Shown here piece after piece: positions 15,727-24,393 of a stretch of 64,000 nt of DNA. Origin of the DNA: Telmatospirillum sp. (GTDB lineage Bacteria; Pseudomonadota; Alphaproteobacteria; Rhodospirillales; Magnetospirillaceae). Each line of letters opens with the position of its first letter. The stretch's first letter is position 1. The notes beneath the pieces are model-generated. The model saw only the letters and a list, made by a program, of their open reading frames with translations, was not told the DNA's origin and searched no databases. The DNA lies in the NCBI GenBank assembly GCA_031291415.1, contig JARLJB010000237.1:1-64000 (forward strand), read 5' to 3'. The translations under genes were made by a program, and so were the position numbers.

Positions 15727-17982
15727 TCAGAAACTGGTGCTTATGGTACCGAAGAAGGCGCGCGGGGCGCCGACCTGCAGCGTCTGCAATGTCCCGTTGG
15801 GGTCGGTCATGGCAAAGCCGTTGGTGCCGATCGACGAGTAGTATTTCTTGTCGAACAGGTTGGTTACGTTGAACTGCACCTTGACGTCCTTGAGCGCTCC
15901 CAGCTGGTCGATGACGTAACCGGTGCTGACGTCCCACAACATCCGGCCTGCCACCGAATTGTCGTTGGTGTAGGTGTAAAAGCGTTTTCCCATGTAGTCG
16001 CCGGTCAGATGGGCAAAGAAACCATCGTTCTGGTATCCGATGTCGGTTTTGTACATGAACTCCGGCGTGTCGACGACGTTTTTGCCCGAGACGTGATAGC
16101 GGGTGCCACCGGTGACGACGTCGTCGTCATAGGTCGATTTGTCGAAGCTGGCGCCGTTGTACCAGGTGACGCCAGGCAGAACATGCCAGGTCGCCGCCGC
16201 TTCGACACCGTTCGAGGTGACGCCGCCGACATTGGCCAAGGCATTGGCGCAACCGACGATGCCCGAACACTGGGAAATGCCGAGAAGACGGTCGGCAAAA
16301 TTCACGTGATAGGCCGATAACGACGTGTTGATTGGCCCCCTTTGCATCCGGTAACCGACTTCCTCGGTCCAGGAGGTCTCGGGATGCAGGCTGTCCTTGC
16401 TGGCATCGAATTGTGCCTGCGTCATCTGGTAAGGGGCGGCGCCATAGCCGGGGCCGCCGGCCTGGAAGCTGCGCATGTTCTTGGCGACGTCGGCGAAGAC
16501 CTCGTCGTGTTCGGTGACCTTCCAGCTCAGTCCCAGCTGCGGCAGGAACGGCGACGACGCGTCGATGTCGCCGCTGGCATAGCCGCTGCCCTGCACCAGC
16601 TTGCCATGGATGGACGTCTGCGTGGCCTTGAAGCCGGCGCTCAGTGTCAGGGCGTCGGTCAGCCGGTAGCTGTCTTCGACATAACCCTGGGTGACGGTGG
16701 TGTCGAAATTGAATTTCCACACCGTCGCGTAGGGATTTGACGGAAAATCATAGAGCGAGAAGACTGGCGAGCTCAGCGTCGTGCCATAAAGCCGGCGGGC
16801 CAGATCGAAGCTTTCTCTTTCGAGCCAGACGCCGCCCGTCAGGGAGTTACGGCCGGTATCGTAGGTGAGGCTCGACACGGTGCCAACGCGGCCCTGGGTG
16901 TATTCCGAGGTCCGCAACGAGATCGGCGAACCGCTCGGCGAGGGGGAATAGGGCGTGAACCACAGGCCGCGGCCCTGATCCTGGTGGCCATAAACCGTGC
17001 TCTTTACACTAAGGACGTCGTTGATCGGCGTCTTGACGGTGACGCCGCCCAGCCAATCCTTGCGCAGGCCGGCGCCGCCGTAGTAGGCGGCATCCAAAGC
17101 ATCCGACGTGTTGTTCTCGCCCTTGCTGTAGATGCTATTGGCGGCCTTGATCGACTGAGTCCAGTCCCCGTAGTTGTCCCAGCGATAGCCGAGCTTGGAG
17201 ACATATTCTTTCGATACGTCCTGATAATCGACTTCGGCGCGGTCGGAATAATTGAGGAAAGCCGAAACGGTGCCCTCGCCAATATTCTGAACCAGCTTCG
17301 AGTTGACCTGCAGATCCTTCTGGCCGCCAACTCCTTTCCATTTGTCGCTGTCCTGGTTGACGACCGAAACCGAGAATTTCGTGTTGGTCGGCAACAGTCC
17401 GCTGTCGAGTCTCGCATAGGTGCGATAGGCGGCGTCCGATCCGAAAGACTGCGCGATGGTGCCGCCGAGCTTGTCGGGCGGATCCATCGAGACGAACTCC
17501 AGGCTGCCACCAAGATTGCCGTTGGCGGCGATGCCGAGCGAACCGGTGCCCTGCGAGATGACGCTTTTGGCGATGTTCTCGTTGATGATGGCGCGGCTGA
17601 TGTGCAGTCCGTTCCAATTGCCGTAGGACATGTCGCCCAGCGGCACGTCGTCGAGGGTGAAGCCAAGCTGGTTCTGGTTGAAGCCGCGAACCGAAATGCG
17701 CGTCGCCCATTCATAGGCGCCAAAACTGTCGGCGGAGGTGTAGCTGACGCCCGGCAATTCGGAGATCGCCTTGATGGGGCTGGTTCCCGGGGCCGCGTCG
17801 AGCAGGGTCTGCTGGTCGATCGATTGGACCTGACGCCGTTCGCCCTGCGTCGAAATGACGATGGTGTCGACATTGTCGGATGCTGTGGCGACCTGCGTGG
17901 CGGTCTGCGCCTGGCTGGTCATTGCCGTTGCGGCGACCAGACTGAAAGCGGAAACGCCAAGGAAGATCTTTTTCCTGTTCAT
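15727..17982 (-). CDS. TonB-dependent outer-membrane receptor
   Basis: 751 residues from the ATG at 17982, giving a signal peptide (M-N-R-K-K, hydrophobic core, then S-Q-A-Q). A plug domain follows (S-E-L-P-G-V-S-Y, then S-V-R-G-F-N-Q-N-Q), and then many amphipathic beta strands to a C-terminal aromatic residue (S-T-S-F), as needed for barrel assembly. N-V-T-N-L-F-D-K-K-Y near the end is the family's signature. It would import a ligand too large for porins using TonB energy. The T-I-V-I-S-T-Q-G stretch after the signal resembles a TonB box. It converges on the phosphodiesterase gene. No Fur-like operator was recognised upstream, so iron is not specially indicated. The ligand is unknown. Confidence 0.93.
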   Translation of the reverse strand: MNRKKIFLGVSAFSLVAATAMTSQAQTATQVATASDNVDTIVISTQGERRQVQSIDQQTLLDAAPGTSPIKAISELPGVSYTSADSFGAYEWATRISVRGFNQNQLGFTLDDVPLGDMSYGNWNGLHISRAIINENIAKSVISQGTGSLGIAANGNLGGSLEFVSMDPPDKLGGTIAQSFGSDAAYRTYARLDSGLLPTNTKFSVSVVNQDSDKWKGVGGQKDLQVNSKLVQNIGEGTVSAFLNYSDRAEVDYQDVSKEYVSKLGYRWDNYGDWTQSIKAANSIYSKGENNTSDALDAAYYGGAGLRKDWLGGVTVKTPINDVLSVKSTVYGHQDQGRGLWFTPYSPSPSGSPISLRTSEYTQGRVGTVSSLTYDTGRNSLTGGVWLERESFDLARRLYGTTLSSPVFSLYDFPSNPYATVWKFNFDTTVTQGYVEDSYRLTDALTLSAGFKATQTSIHGKLVQGSGYASGDIDASSPFLPQLGLSWKVTEHDEVFADVAKNMRSFQAGGPGYGAAPYQMTQAQFDASKDSLHPETSWTEEVGYRMQRGPINTSLSAYHVNFADRLLGISQCSGIVGCANALANVGGVTSNGVEAAATWHVLPGVTWYNGASFDKSTYDDDVVTGGTRYHVSGKNVVDTPEFMYKTDIGYQNDGFFAHLTGDYMGKRFYTYTNDNSVAGRMLWDVSTGYVIDQLGALKDVKVQFNVTNLFDKKYYSSIGTNGFAMTDPNGTLQTLQVGAPRAFFGTISTSF

Positions 17983-18550
17983 CGAAAATCCATTCAGAAT
18001 CAGTGGGTTCAAGGAGTTTGACGGGGCTGCTCGGAGATGTCGTGAATGGGGTGCTCACTTTCTTTCAGTATTATTTTCGAGCTCTCCATTCTGATTCCGG
18101 GAAATCCAGAAAGAGTCTTGCGGTTGTGTAATGTTCAGGTTTGCGGCCAGTCCGGCCGGAAGAGTAGACGTGCGATAGGTTGTAATAGAAAAGTTTGACA
18201 GTTGCTTTTCTGTTACGTGAACTTTTGATGAATTGAATATAAAATGGCCCGAGCGGGGAAAATCTCTGCGAGATCTGTCATCATTGCCGGTTGGAAAAAT
18301 TTCGCGCAGCGAGGCCGACGTTGCGGCAGCGCCAGTCGAATGCCCGCCGTCTCACAGGGGACTCATCCCACCACTGCGATGCGCGTGACTCATGGCGGGT
18401 TCGCCGGTATTAACCAGCAAAGAGAATGAGGTTTTGCGGTTTGTGTCGGGAGGGGTTGACCAATTAGCATGGCGCGATGTGGTGTGGCGTGCCGTAGGCT
18501 GACCGCCGTCAACCAAATCGTAATTCCATAACCATCGTAAGGAACCGCAA
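17983..18550. other. Leader of TonB-dependent receptor gene; structured segment, no gene recognised
   Basis: No convincing gene. The first 250 bases are AT-rich and should carry the receptor promoter on the minus strand. The segment 18241-18440 is GC-rich and can fold: GCCCGCC at about 18342 can pair with GGCGGGT near 18394, enclosing a second stem made of CAGGGG and CCCACCACTG. It lies upstream of the receptor on its coding strand, where riboswitches are often found, but no known riboswitch core could be matched. Confidence 0.4.
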
Positions 18551-18685
18551 ATGCTAAAGACTGGCATCGCGTTATACTTTGCCGTCATCGGTCTCGCCGT
18601 ATTTTCCATCGTCGGTTTTGATGGAACGATGTACGAGAGCCAGCAATTGAGCGCTATCGACTTTGGTCTGATCAGTCTCAATTAG
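18551..18685 (+). CDS. Small 44-residue single-span membrane peptide
   Basis: An ATG at 18551 with AAGGA seven bases upstream opens a 44-codon frame ending TAG. The product has a hydrophobic segment of about 20 residues at the N-terminus (after M-L-K-T) followed by a short polar tail (about F-D-G-T-M-Y-E-S-Q-Q and on). Good ribosome binding site, clean start and one membrane span support a real small protein, though 44 codons can occur by chance. It is not recognised as a known family. It stands alone, 297 bases before the MFS start. Confidence 0.5.
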   Translation: MLKTGIALYFAVIGLAVFSIVGFDGTMYESQQLSAIDFGLISLN

Positions 18686-18871
18686 GTATTCAGAACGAGC
18701 CGTATCGAGGTGGACAAAGTCGTGCCGAAAATGAACATCGGATGTCGGCGGTTGATACTTTATTGACGACGACAAACGACATATCAAGGGGCACGGATCA
18801 TTCTGGAAAAAAAGCAAGCAGCGTGGGGCACACTATGCCGGCGGCATGCGCCGGCAGCAGGCGGCGGCATC

Positions 18872-20077
18872 GTGCTTATCGCCCTTATCGCACTGGCGCT
18901 CAATCTGCGAAGCCCGCTGACGGCAATTTCCCCGGTGATTGCCGATATCCGCGCGGATCTGGGGATCGGTCCGGCGATGGCGGGCCTTCTGACCAGCATT
19001 CCGGTTCTCTGCTTCGGCGTGTTGACCCCGGTTGCATCGGTTCTCATCGCGCGAGTCGGTATCGAGGCCTCAATTTTCGTCACCCTGGGAGGCTTGGCGC
19101 TGGGAACGGTCATCCGGTCGGCCGGCGGGCTTTTTCTCGTGCTGGCCGGGACCGTCGTCATCGGTGCCGCCCTGACGGTCGGCAACATCGTTTGCCTGAT
19201 GATTATTGCCCGCGACTTTCCCCGACGTCTGAATTCGGTGACGGGATTTTATACGTCGGCACTCAACGTCGGTACCATGCTCACCTCGGCATTGACGGCG
19301 CCGCTGGCTGGTCTTTTCGGTTGGCGGGCCGCCATTGGGTTCTGGGTCGTCCTGGCCCTCGTGGCGACGCTGCTCTGGTGGCGGGCTTTGCGTCGTCGCA
19401 ACGATGCGCTGATCGCGGCCCCGGCGACGGCGGTGACGTCACTGCCACCGTCGCGCCCCGTCAAAACCACCGCTCTGCCGGTACGATCGACAACGTCGGT
19501 GTGGAGGAGTTCCCTGGTTTGGCTGCTTGTCCTCGCCTTCTCCACCCATCTGCTTTTGTATTATGGTCTGACCGCATGGTTACCGGCCTATCTCACGCAG
19601 GCTGATGGTCTGGATGCGACGACGGCCGGGTTCGCGGCTTCGGCATTTCAGATTCTCTCTTTGCTGGGATCTTTCGGCGTTCCCGTCCTCGCCACGACGT
19701 GGCGGATTCCCAGAGCATGGATCCTCATTGGTGTCGCCGCGGCGTGGTTCGTGACGTCGTTGGGGCTCTTGATGGCACCTGGCCACTGGTTCCTGTGGTC
19801 GATTACCGGTGGTGTCGCGTGTGGTGGCGGGTTTACGGCGATCTTTACGTTGGTCATGGCCAGGGCCCGCGATCTTGACGAAAATCGGCGAATTTCCTCG
19901 GCGGTCCAGGGGCTGGGATATGCTTTGGCCGCCGTCGGTCCCTTGGCTATCGGCAGTTTGCACCAAGCCTCTGGCACATGGACATCCAGTTTTTTTCTGC
20001 TTTGCTTTGCAGCGGTACTGATGACCTCGTCGGGTATCGGTCTATTACGGTCGAGAAGGCCGGGGGACGTCGATTAG
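18872..20077 (+). CDS. MFS transporter, CynX/NimT-like
   Basis: 401 residues with twelve predicted membrane segments. The first helix carries A-L-N-L-R-S-P-L-T and the second begins after a short loop, the pattern of the CynX/NimT (cyanate/nitroimidazole) group of the major facilitator superfamily. The start is a GTG at 18872; the frame is open further upstream but has no ATG, and the ribosome site is weak, so the start is uncertain. Family members export or import small anions and drugs; the substrate is not known here. It converges on the LysR gene. Confidence 0.8.
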   Translation: MLIALIALALNLRSPLTAISPVIADIRADLGIGPAMAGLLTSIPVLCFGVLTPVASVLIARVGIEASIFVTLGGLALGTVIRSAGGLFLVLAGTVVIGAALTVGNIVCLMIIARDFPRRLNSVTGFYTSALNVGTMLTSALTAPLAGLFGWRAAIGFWVVLALVATLLWWRALRRRNDALIAAPATAVTSLPPSRPVKTTALPVRSTTSVWRSSLVWLLVLAFSTHLLLYYGLTAWLPAYLTQADGLDATTAGFAASAFQILSLLGSFGVPVLATTWRIPRAWILIGVAAAWFVTSLGLLMAPGHWFLWSITGGVACGGGFTAIFTLVMARARDLDENRRISSAVQGLGYALAAVGPLAIGSLHQASGTWTSSFFLLCFAAVLMTSSGIGLLRSRRPGDVD

Positions 20078-20130
20078 AGCGTTTTGCGATCAGATTGATA
20101 CCACCTGGATCGCAAGATGCGACGAACCAG

Positions 20131-20178
20131 CGCAGCTGGAGCGGGGGCGTCAAATCTGACGTACGCCACTCCTTTATC
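20131..20178. repeat. REP-like imperfect palindrome, copy 2
   Basis: GCTGGAGCG followed by GCGTCAAATCTGACG and ACGCC, matching the element at 15611-15655. It lies between the convergent MFS and LysR genes and touches the LysR stop. The 50 bases before it (from about 20080) also look like part of the same intergenic repeat unit, with GCGTTTTGCGATC and GGATCGCAAGATGC as partial inverted arms. Confidence 0.5.
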
Positions 20179-21076
20179 AGGCTATCGCGGCGAGTTCCGG
20201 CGCCATCCGCCGGACTTCGTTGATCAGGGCGGCCGTCAGCGGCGGCTGCGGGTCGCGGACCGAGACCACCAAGCCGATCAGCGTGCTGGCTTCCGGCGCG
20301 ACGATGGGGATGGTGCGGATGGTGGGCGGAAACCCGAGCGGTTCGGCGACGATGCGCGGCATCACCGACGACCAGACTCCTGATTTCAGGTGCGTGGCCA
20401 GCGCGATGAGCGAGTCGGATTCCAAGATCGGATCGACGCTGACTCCGGCCTCCTTGAAGATATGGTCGATGATTCGTCGGTTTTGCATGTTGGGACTGAG
20501 CAGACAAAGCGGCAGGGTTGCCACCTCTTCCCAGGTTACGCTCTGGCGATCGCCGAAGGGGCCGCTGACGGGGGTCACCAGATGGTAGCGTTCGCGGTAG
20601 AGAGGGACCTCGTTCACCCGTCCGACCGGTTCGTTGTCGAGATAGGTGATCCCGGCGTCAGCCTCGAGATTGTCGAGGTGGGACAGAACTTCGGTCGAGG
20701 TGCGTGACGAAATTGTCAGTTTGATTCCAGCATGCTGCTGCCAGAACGCCGCGGTCAGCCGCGAGACGATCGGCAAGGCGGTCGGGACGACGGCCAGACG
20801 CAGATGACCGGTCAGCCCTTGCTTCATCATTTCGATATCAGCATGCATGGCGCGCGTATCGCCGACGATCCGTCTGGCCCATTCGAGAACCCGCTCGCCT
20901 TCGGCCGTGAATCCGAAAAAGCGTGCCCCGCGATCGACCAGGGGAACCCCAAGGGAGTTTTCCAGCTGTTTGATCGCCAGTGAAAGGTTGGGCTGCGACA
21001 CGCCGCAGATCTGCGCGGCGCGGCCAAAGTGCTTTTCTCGGGCCAGGGCGATAAGGAATTCGAGCTTTTCTTGCAT
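20177..21076 (-). CDS. LysR-type transcriptional regulator near formate hydrogenlyase genes
   Basis: 299 residues, the normal LysR length. The winged helix-turn-helix is at about residues 14-60 (H-F-G-R-A-A-Q-I-C-G-V-S-Q-P-N-L-S, then Q-L-E-N-S-L-G-V-P-L) and the rest is the periplasmic-binding-like effector domain. The gene follows hypC in the same orientation, downstream of fdhF. LysR proteins bind T-N11-A sites; the divergent fdhF/hyf promoters each hold a palindrome ATAA-N7-TTAT of exactly this form, so control of those operons by this protein is a reasonable inference. LysR-type control of formate dehydrogenase genes is known in other proteobacteria. The effector is unknown; formate is a candidate. 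Confidence 0.92.
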   Translation of the reverse strand: MQEKLEFLIALAREKHFGRAAQICGVSQPNLSLAIKQLENSLGVPLVDRGARFFGFTAEGERVLEWARRIVGDTRAMHADIEMMKQGLTGHLRLAVVPTALPIVSRLTAAFWQQHAGIKLTISSRTSTEVLSHLDNLEADAGITYLDNEPVGRVNEVPLYRERYHLVTPVSGPFGDRQSVTWEEVATLPLCLLSPNMQNRRIIDHIFKEAGVSVDPILESDSLIALATHLKSGVWSSVMPRIVAEPLGFPPTIRTIPIVAPEASTLIGLVVSVRDPQPPLTAALINEVRRMAPELAAIA

Positions 21077-21203
21077 GGTGATCGTCCGTCCCGGCAGGGA
21101 GAGCCGCGGGTCGCGCCTCTCTTAGACCAAACATCGCGCGTTTCGGTCACCTACCTCGGAAAACCGGTAGCATGAACCCGAACAGAATAACACTTCCCTC
21201 CAT

Positions 21204-21219
21204 CGTGCCAAATGGCACG
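21204..21219 (-). terminator. Short hairpin between hypC and lysR
   Basis: CGTGCC-AAAT-GGCACG forms a perfect six-base stem just downstream of the hypC stop on the minus strand, 128 bases before the lysR start. There is no T tract. It may be a weak terminator or a dyad-symmetric operator. Confidence 0.35.
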
Positions 21220-21235
21220 GGCGCGGCGGGCACCG

Positions 21236-21535
21236 TCAGGTAATCGGGGGCGTCGTTTCCTCGAGAGCCGGGTGGAGATCGGCGTCGGCGACCGGCAGGC
21301 CGTCCATGGCGGCGAAGACGGCTAGGCGCGATGCCGCTTCGTCGGCATCCATCAGCGAAAGAACGAAGCCGGAGTGGACGACAGCCCAATGGTCGAGGAG
21401 CTCGGTGCCGTTCCCGGCGGCATCGGCCACCAGGGCTGCGCAAACCTCTTCCCGTCCATCACCGCCTTCGACCAGGACGATTGATTTCTCTGCGTCGAGG
21501 ATGGCGACAATTCTAACCGGGATGGCAATACACAT
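21236..21535 (-). CDS. hypC: HypC/HupF-family hydrogenase maturation chaperone
   Basis: 99 residues starting M-C-I-A-I-P-V-R-I-V, the HypC family's N-terminal signature; Cys2 is the residue that holds the Fe(CN)2CO group or the hydrogenase large-subunit precursor. The length is typical. It lies between fdhF and the LysR gene and is the only hyp gene in the window, so HypABDEF must be encoded elsewhere. Its placement beside formate hydrogenlyase genes suggests it serves the HyfG precursor, as HycE-type subunits use a HypC chaperone. The extended C-terminus (after about residue 80) is not conserved in short HypC proteins. Confidence 0.9.
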   Translation of the reverse strand: MCIAIPVRIVAILDAEKSIVLVEGGDGREEVCAALVADAAGNGTELLDHWAVVHSGFVLSLMDADEAASRLAVFAAMDGLPVADADLHPALEETTPPIT

Positions 21536-21560
21536 TTTCGCGGAATTCCTATCAAAATGA

Positions 21561-21595
21561 ACGGGGAACGGCGGCCTGCGGCGTCCGTTCCCCGT
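21561..21595 (-). terminator. Hairpin terminator after fdhF
   Basis: ACGGGGAACGG (21561-21571) pairs perfectly with CCGTTCCCCGT (21585-21595). On the minus strand it follows the fdhF stop by about 30 bases and is itself followed by TCATTTTGATAGG. It would end or attenuate the ferredoxin-fdhF transcript ahead of hypC, which starts 26 bases further on. Confidence 0.65.
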
Positions 21596-21624
21596 CTCTG
21601 ATTCGGCGCTCCTCTATTACGGGG

Positions 21625-23784
21625 TCAGGCGGTCGCCGCCACAGAATCGGCGGCTTTGGCCAATTTCCCTTTTAGCGTCGAGTATTCCTGCTGGACATAG
21701 TTCTCCGCCCAGGTCTGGTCGGCGATCGTCTCCAGCTTGACCGCACTGTATTTGTATTCCGGCGTTTTGGAAATCGGGTCGACGTGGTGGATCGTCAGTT
21801 CGTTGCAGGCGCCGATCCACCATTGGTATGTCATGTAAACCGAACCGAGATTCGTGCGTTCGGTGACGCTGGCCCTGGCAATGACCTTGCCGCGACGGGA
21901 CACGACCCAGACGAGTTGCTGGTCCCGGATGCCCTGTTTCTTCGCATCCTGCGGATTGATGGTCACGTAGCCGGGTTCGTCGGCTAACGTCGTCAGGGCG
22001 ACGCAGTTGCCGGTCATCGAACGGCAGGAGTAGTGACCGACTTCGCGCACGGTGGAAAGGACAAGCGGAAATTCGGCATCGACCTGATCGAGCGGCTGAC
22101 GCCATTCGGAGGCGAACAGCAGGGCCTTGCCGTTCGGACGCTGGAACACGTTGCCTTCGTAAAGATAGGGCGAGCCCTCGGATTCAAGCGTTGTACAGGG
22201 CCATTGGATGTATCCCAGACCGTCGAGCTTTTCGTAGGTCGCACCATAGTAGAGCGGGCAAAGCTCACGCAGCTCGTCCCAGATTTCCTTGGTGTCCTTG
22301 TATTTCATCGGATAGCCCATCGCCGTGGCGACCAGCCCGAAGATCTCCCAATCGTGCTTGACGTCGCCTTTGGCGTCGACGGCCTTGGTGAAACGCTGGA
22401 ACCCGCGGTCGGCCGCCGAGAAGACGCCGTCATGCTCGCCCCACGAAGTGGCCGGCAGGATAACGTCGGCGAACATCGCGGTCTTGGTCATGAAGATGTC
22501 CTGCACGACCATCAGTTCCAGTTTCTCGAAGGCTTGGCGGACCTGATTGAGGTCGGGTTCGGTCTGAGCCGGATCCTCGCCGAAGCAGTAGAACGCCTTC
22601 AGTTTGCCTTCCATGGCCATGTGCGGCACGTCGGTGATGGAAAGTCCGATCTTGTCGGGCAGGCTGGGAACGCCCCATGCCTTGGCGAATTTGTCGCGCG
22701 CCTCCTGGCTGGTGACGCTTTGATAGCCGGGGAAAACGTTGGGCAGGGCGCCCATGTCACAGGCGCCCTGGACGTTGTTCTGTCCGCGCACCGGCCCGAC
22801 GCCGACGTTCGGGCGTCCAAGATTGCCGGTCAATGTCGCCAGACTGGACAGGCCCTTGACCACATCGACGGCTTGCCCCCATTGGGTGACGCCCATGCCC
22901 CAAAGGATCGTCGCCGAAGGAGCGGCGGCATAGGTGTGCATCGCTTCGCGGATCTCGGCGGCGGACAGTCCGGTGATGGATTCGACATATTCCGGCGTGT
23001 ATTTGGCGACAATGGCCCTGTATTCGTCAAATCCTTCCGAGAAATTCGCGACGTAATCCTTGTTGTAGAGCCCCTCGGTGATCAAGACATTGGCGAAGGC
23101 ATTGACCAACGCCATGTTCGAGCCGTTTTTCAACGGCAACCACTGATCGGCGATGCGGGCGGTTTCGATGCGGCGCGGATCGCAGACGATGATCTTCGCA
23201 CCCTTTTCCTTGGCTTTCAGAATTCGCCGGGCGACGATTGGGTGGCTGTCGGCGGCGTTATAGCCAAATACCAGGATACATTTGCTGTCCTCGATCTCGC
23301 AGATCGAGTTGCTCATGGCGCCATTGCCCAGCGTCACCATCAGACCGGAAACCGACGGGCCGTGGCAGACGCGGGCGCAACAATCGACGTTATTGGTGCC
23401 GACCACGGCGCGCGCCAATTTCTGCATGACGAAATTGGATTCGTTGCCGGTGCCGCGAGACGATCCGGTCAGCATGATGGAATCCGGGCCGTATTTCGCC
23501 TTGATCGCCGACAACCGGGTGGCGACGAATTTGATGGCTTCGTCCCAGGACACCGCTTCGAATTCCGAATCGCGAGTACGCCGGATCAACGGGTGTTTCA
23601 GCCGTGGCGTCAAAATCTTGGTGTCGTTGATGAAGTCCCACCCGTAATAGCCCTTGAGGCAGAGTTCACCCTCGTTGGTACGGCCATTCAGCGGCTCGGC
23701 GCCGACAACCTTATTGTTTTCGACCAACAAATTGAACTTGCAGCCGGACCCGCAATAAGGGCACACGGTCATGTGCTTTTCCAT
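21625..23784 (-). CDS. fdhF: Formate dehydrogenase H, catalytic subunit, cysteine form
   Basis: 719 residues from the ATG at 23784 (AAGGTG eight bases upstream), close to the 715 of E. coli FdhF. The [4Fe-4S] ligands C8, C11, C15 and C42 keep the E. coli numbering. The active-site residue is C140 followed by H141 (C-C-A-R-V-C-H-G-P-S-V); the codon at 23365-23367 is TGC, so this is a cysteine and not a selenocysteine enzyme. It binds a bis-MGD molybdenum (or tungsten) cofactor and oxidises formate to CO2 in the cytoplasm. It follows a HydN/HycB-like ferredoxin gene by 34 bases and is divergent from the hyf operon, so it should be the formate-oxidising arm of formate hydrogenlyase. Confidence 0.97.
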   Translation of the reverse strand: MEKHMTVCPYCGSGCKFNLLVENNKVVGAEPLNGRTNEGELCLKGYYGWDFINDTKILTPRLKHPLIRRTRDSEFEAVSWDEAIKFVATRLSAIKAKYGPDSIMLTGSSRGTGNESNFVMQKLARAVVGTNNVDCCARVCHGPSVSGLMVTLGNGAMSNSICEIEDSKCILVFGYNAADSHPIVARRILKAKEKGAKIIVCDPRRIETARIADQWLPLKNGSNMALVNAFANVLITEGLYNKDYVANFSEGFDEYRAIVAKYTPEYVESITGLSAAEIREAMHTYAAAPSATILWGMGVTQWGQAVDVVKGLSSLATLTGNLGRPNVGVGPVRGQNNVQGACDMGALPNVFPGYQSVTSQEARDKFAKAWGVPSLPDKIGLSITDVPHMAMEGKLKAFYCFGEDPAQTEPDLNQVRQAFEKLELMVVQDIFMTKTAMFADVILPATSWGEHDGVFSAADRGFQRFTKAVDAKGDVKHDWEIFGLVATAMGYPMKYKDTKEIWDELRELCPLYYGATYEKLDGLGYIQWPCTTLESEGSPYLYEGNVFQRPNGKALLFASEWRQPLDQVDAEFPLVLSTVREVGHYSCRSMTGNCVALTTLADEPGYVTINPQDAKKQGIRDQQLVWVVSRRGKVIARASVTERTNLGSVYMTYQWWIGACNELTIHHVDPISKTPEYKYSAVKLETIADQTWAENYVQQEYSTLKGKLAKAADSVAATA

Positions 23785-23818
23785 GGTTTCACCTTGCATC
23801 TTTAGGTAACGGGGGTGA

Positions 23819-24367
23819 TCAAAGCGCTGCCGCTTCGCCCACCAGTTCATAGGCCGCGCGTGTCTGGCGTTGGCGCAGGGTTTGATTCATCTCGTTGCGA
23901 TCGACGATCTGCAAAGCCTTGGTCGGACAGACCGAAGCGCAGGCCGGGCCGCTGTCGCGGCCGGAGCACAGATCGCATTTCTGCGCCAGAGCCTTCATTC
24001 CGATAGCGATTTTCACGCCGGCGAAATGCCTCGTCATCGGAACGGTGACGATATTCATGGCCCCGAACGGACAGGCGACCATGCAGGTTTTGCAACCGAT
24101 GCAGCGGTCCTGCTCGACCTGAACACTGTTGTTTCGATAGACAATGGCGCTGCAGGGGCAGGCGTTCACGCAAGGCGCATCATCACAGTGATGGCACGTT
24201 ACGGCGACACTGATGTCCCTGGTTTTGATCGTCGTGAGGCGCGGCATGAAGGTGAGGGGGCTTAGGCCTTCGACGCCGGTATCGCCGGCATGAGCCAGCA
24301 CGCAGGCGACCTCACACGTCCGACAGCCGATGCACTTACTCGGAGTTGCGGCGATAAAGCGGTTCAT
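23819..24367 (-). CDS. HydN/HycB-like four-cluster ferredoxin
   Basis: 182 residues with four cysteine groups: C-I-G-C-R-T-C-E-V-A-C near the start, C-H-H-C-D-D-A-P-C-V-N-A-C-P, C-I-G-C-K-T-C-M-V-A-C-P, and C-D-L-C followed by C-x-x-V-C-P. This is the pattern of the HydN/HycB/HyfA family that carries electrons from FdhF. It is the first gene of the fdhF operon and has a homologue at the head of the divergent hyf operon (24736-25323). One of the two probably contacts FdhF and the other docks on the hydrogenase arm; which does which is not decidable here. AGGATGACGAGGA lies just upstream of the start. Confidence 0.93.
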   Translation of the reverse strand: MNRFIAATPSKCIGCRTCEVACVLAHAGDTGVEGLSPLTFMPRLTTIKTRDISVAVTCHHCDDAPCVNACPCSAIVYRNNSVQVEQDRCIGCKTCMVACPFGAMNIVTVPMTRHFAGVKIAIGMKALAQKCDLCSGRDSGPACASVCPTKALQIVDRNEMNQTLRQRQTRAAYELVGEAAAL

Positions 24368-24393
24368 TCCTCGTCATCCTCTAAAACAATATC

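Noticed and set aside
18241-18440. Cobalamin riboswitch upstream of the TonB-dependent receptor
   Set aside because: Fragments such as GGTGGGAT, CCGCAAC and GATGAC occur on the minus strand, but the spacing is wrong and the GCCACTG and B12 box core are missing.
23365-23367. Selenocysteine codon at the FdhF active site
   Set aside because: The codon for residue 140 is TGC, so the enzyme is the cysteine form; no in-frame TGA is present.
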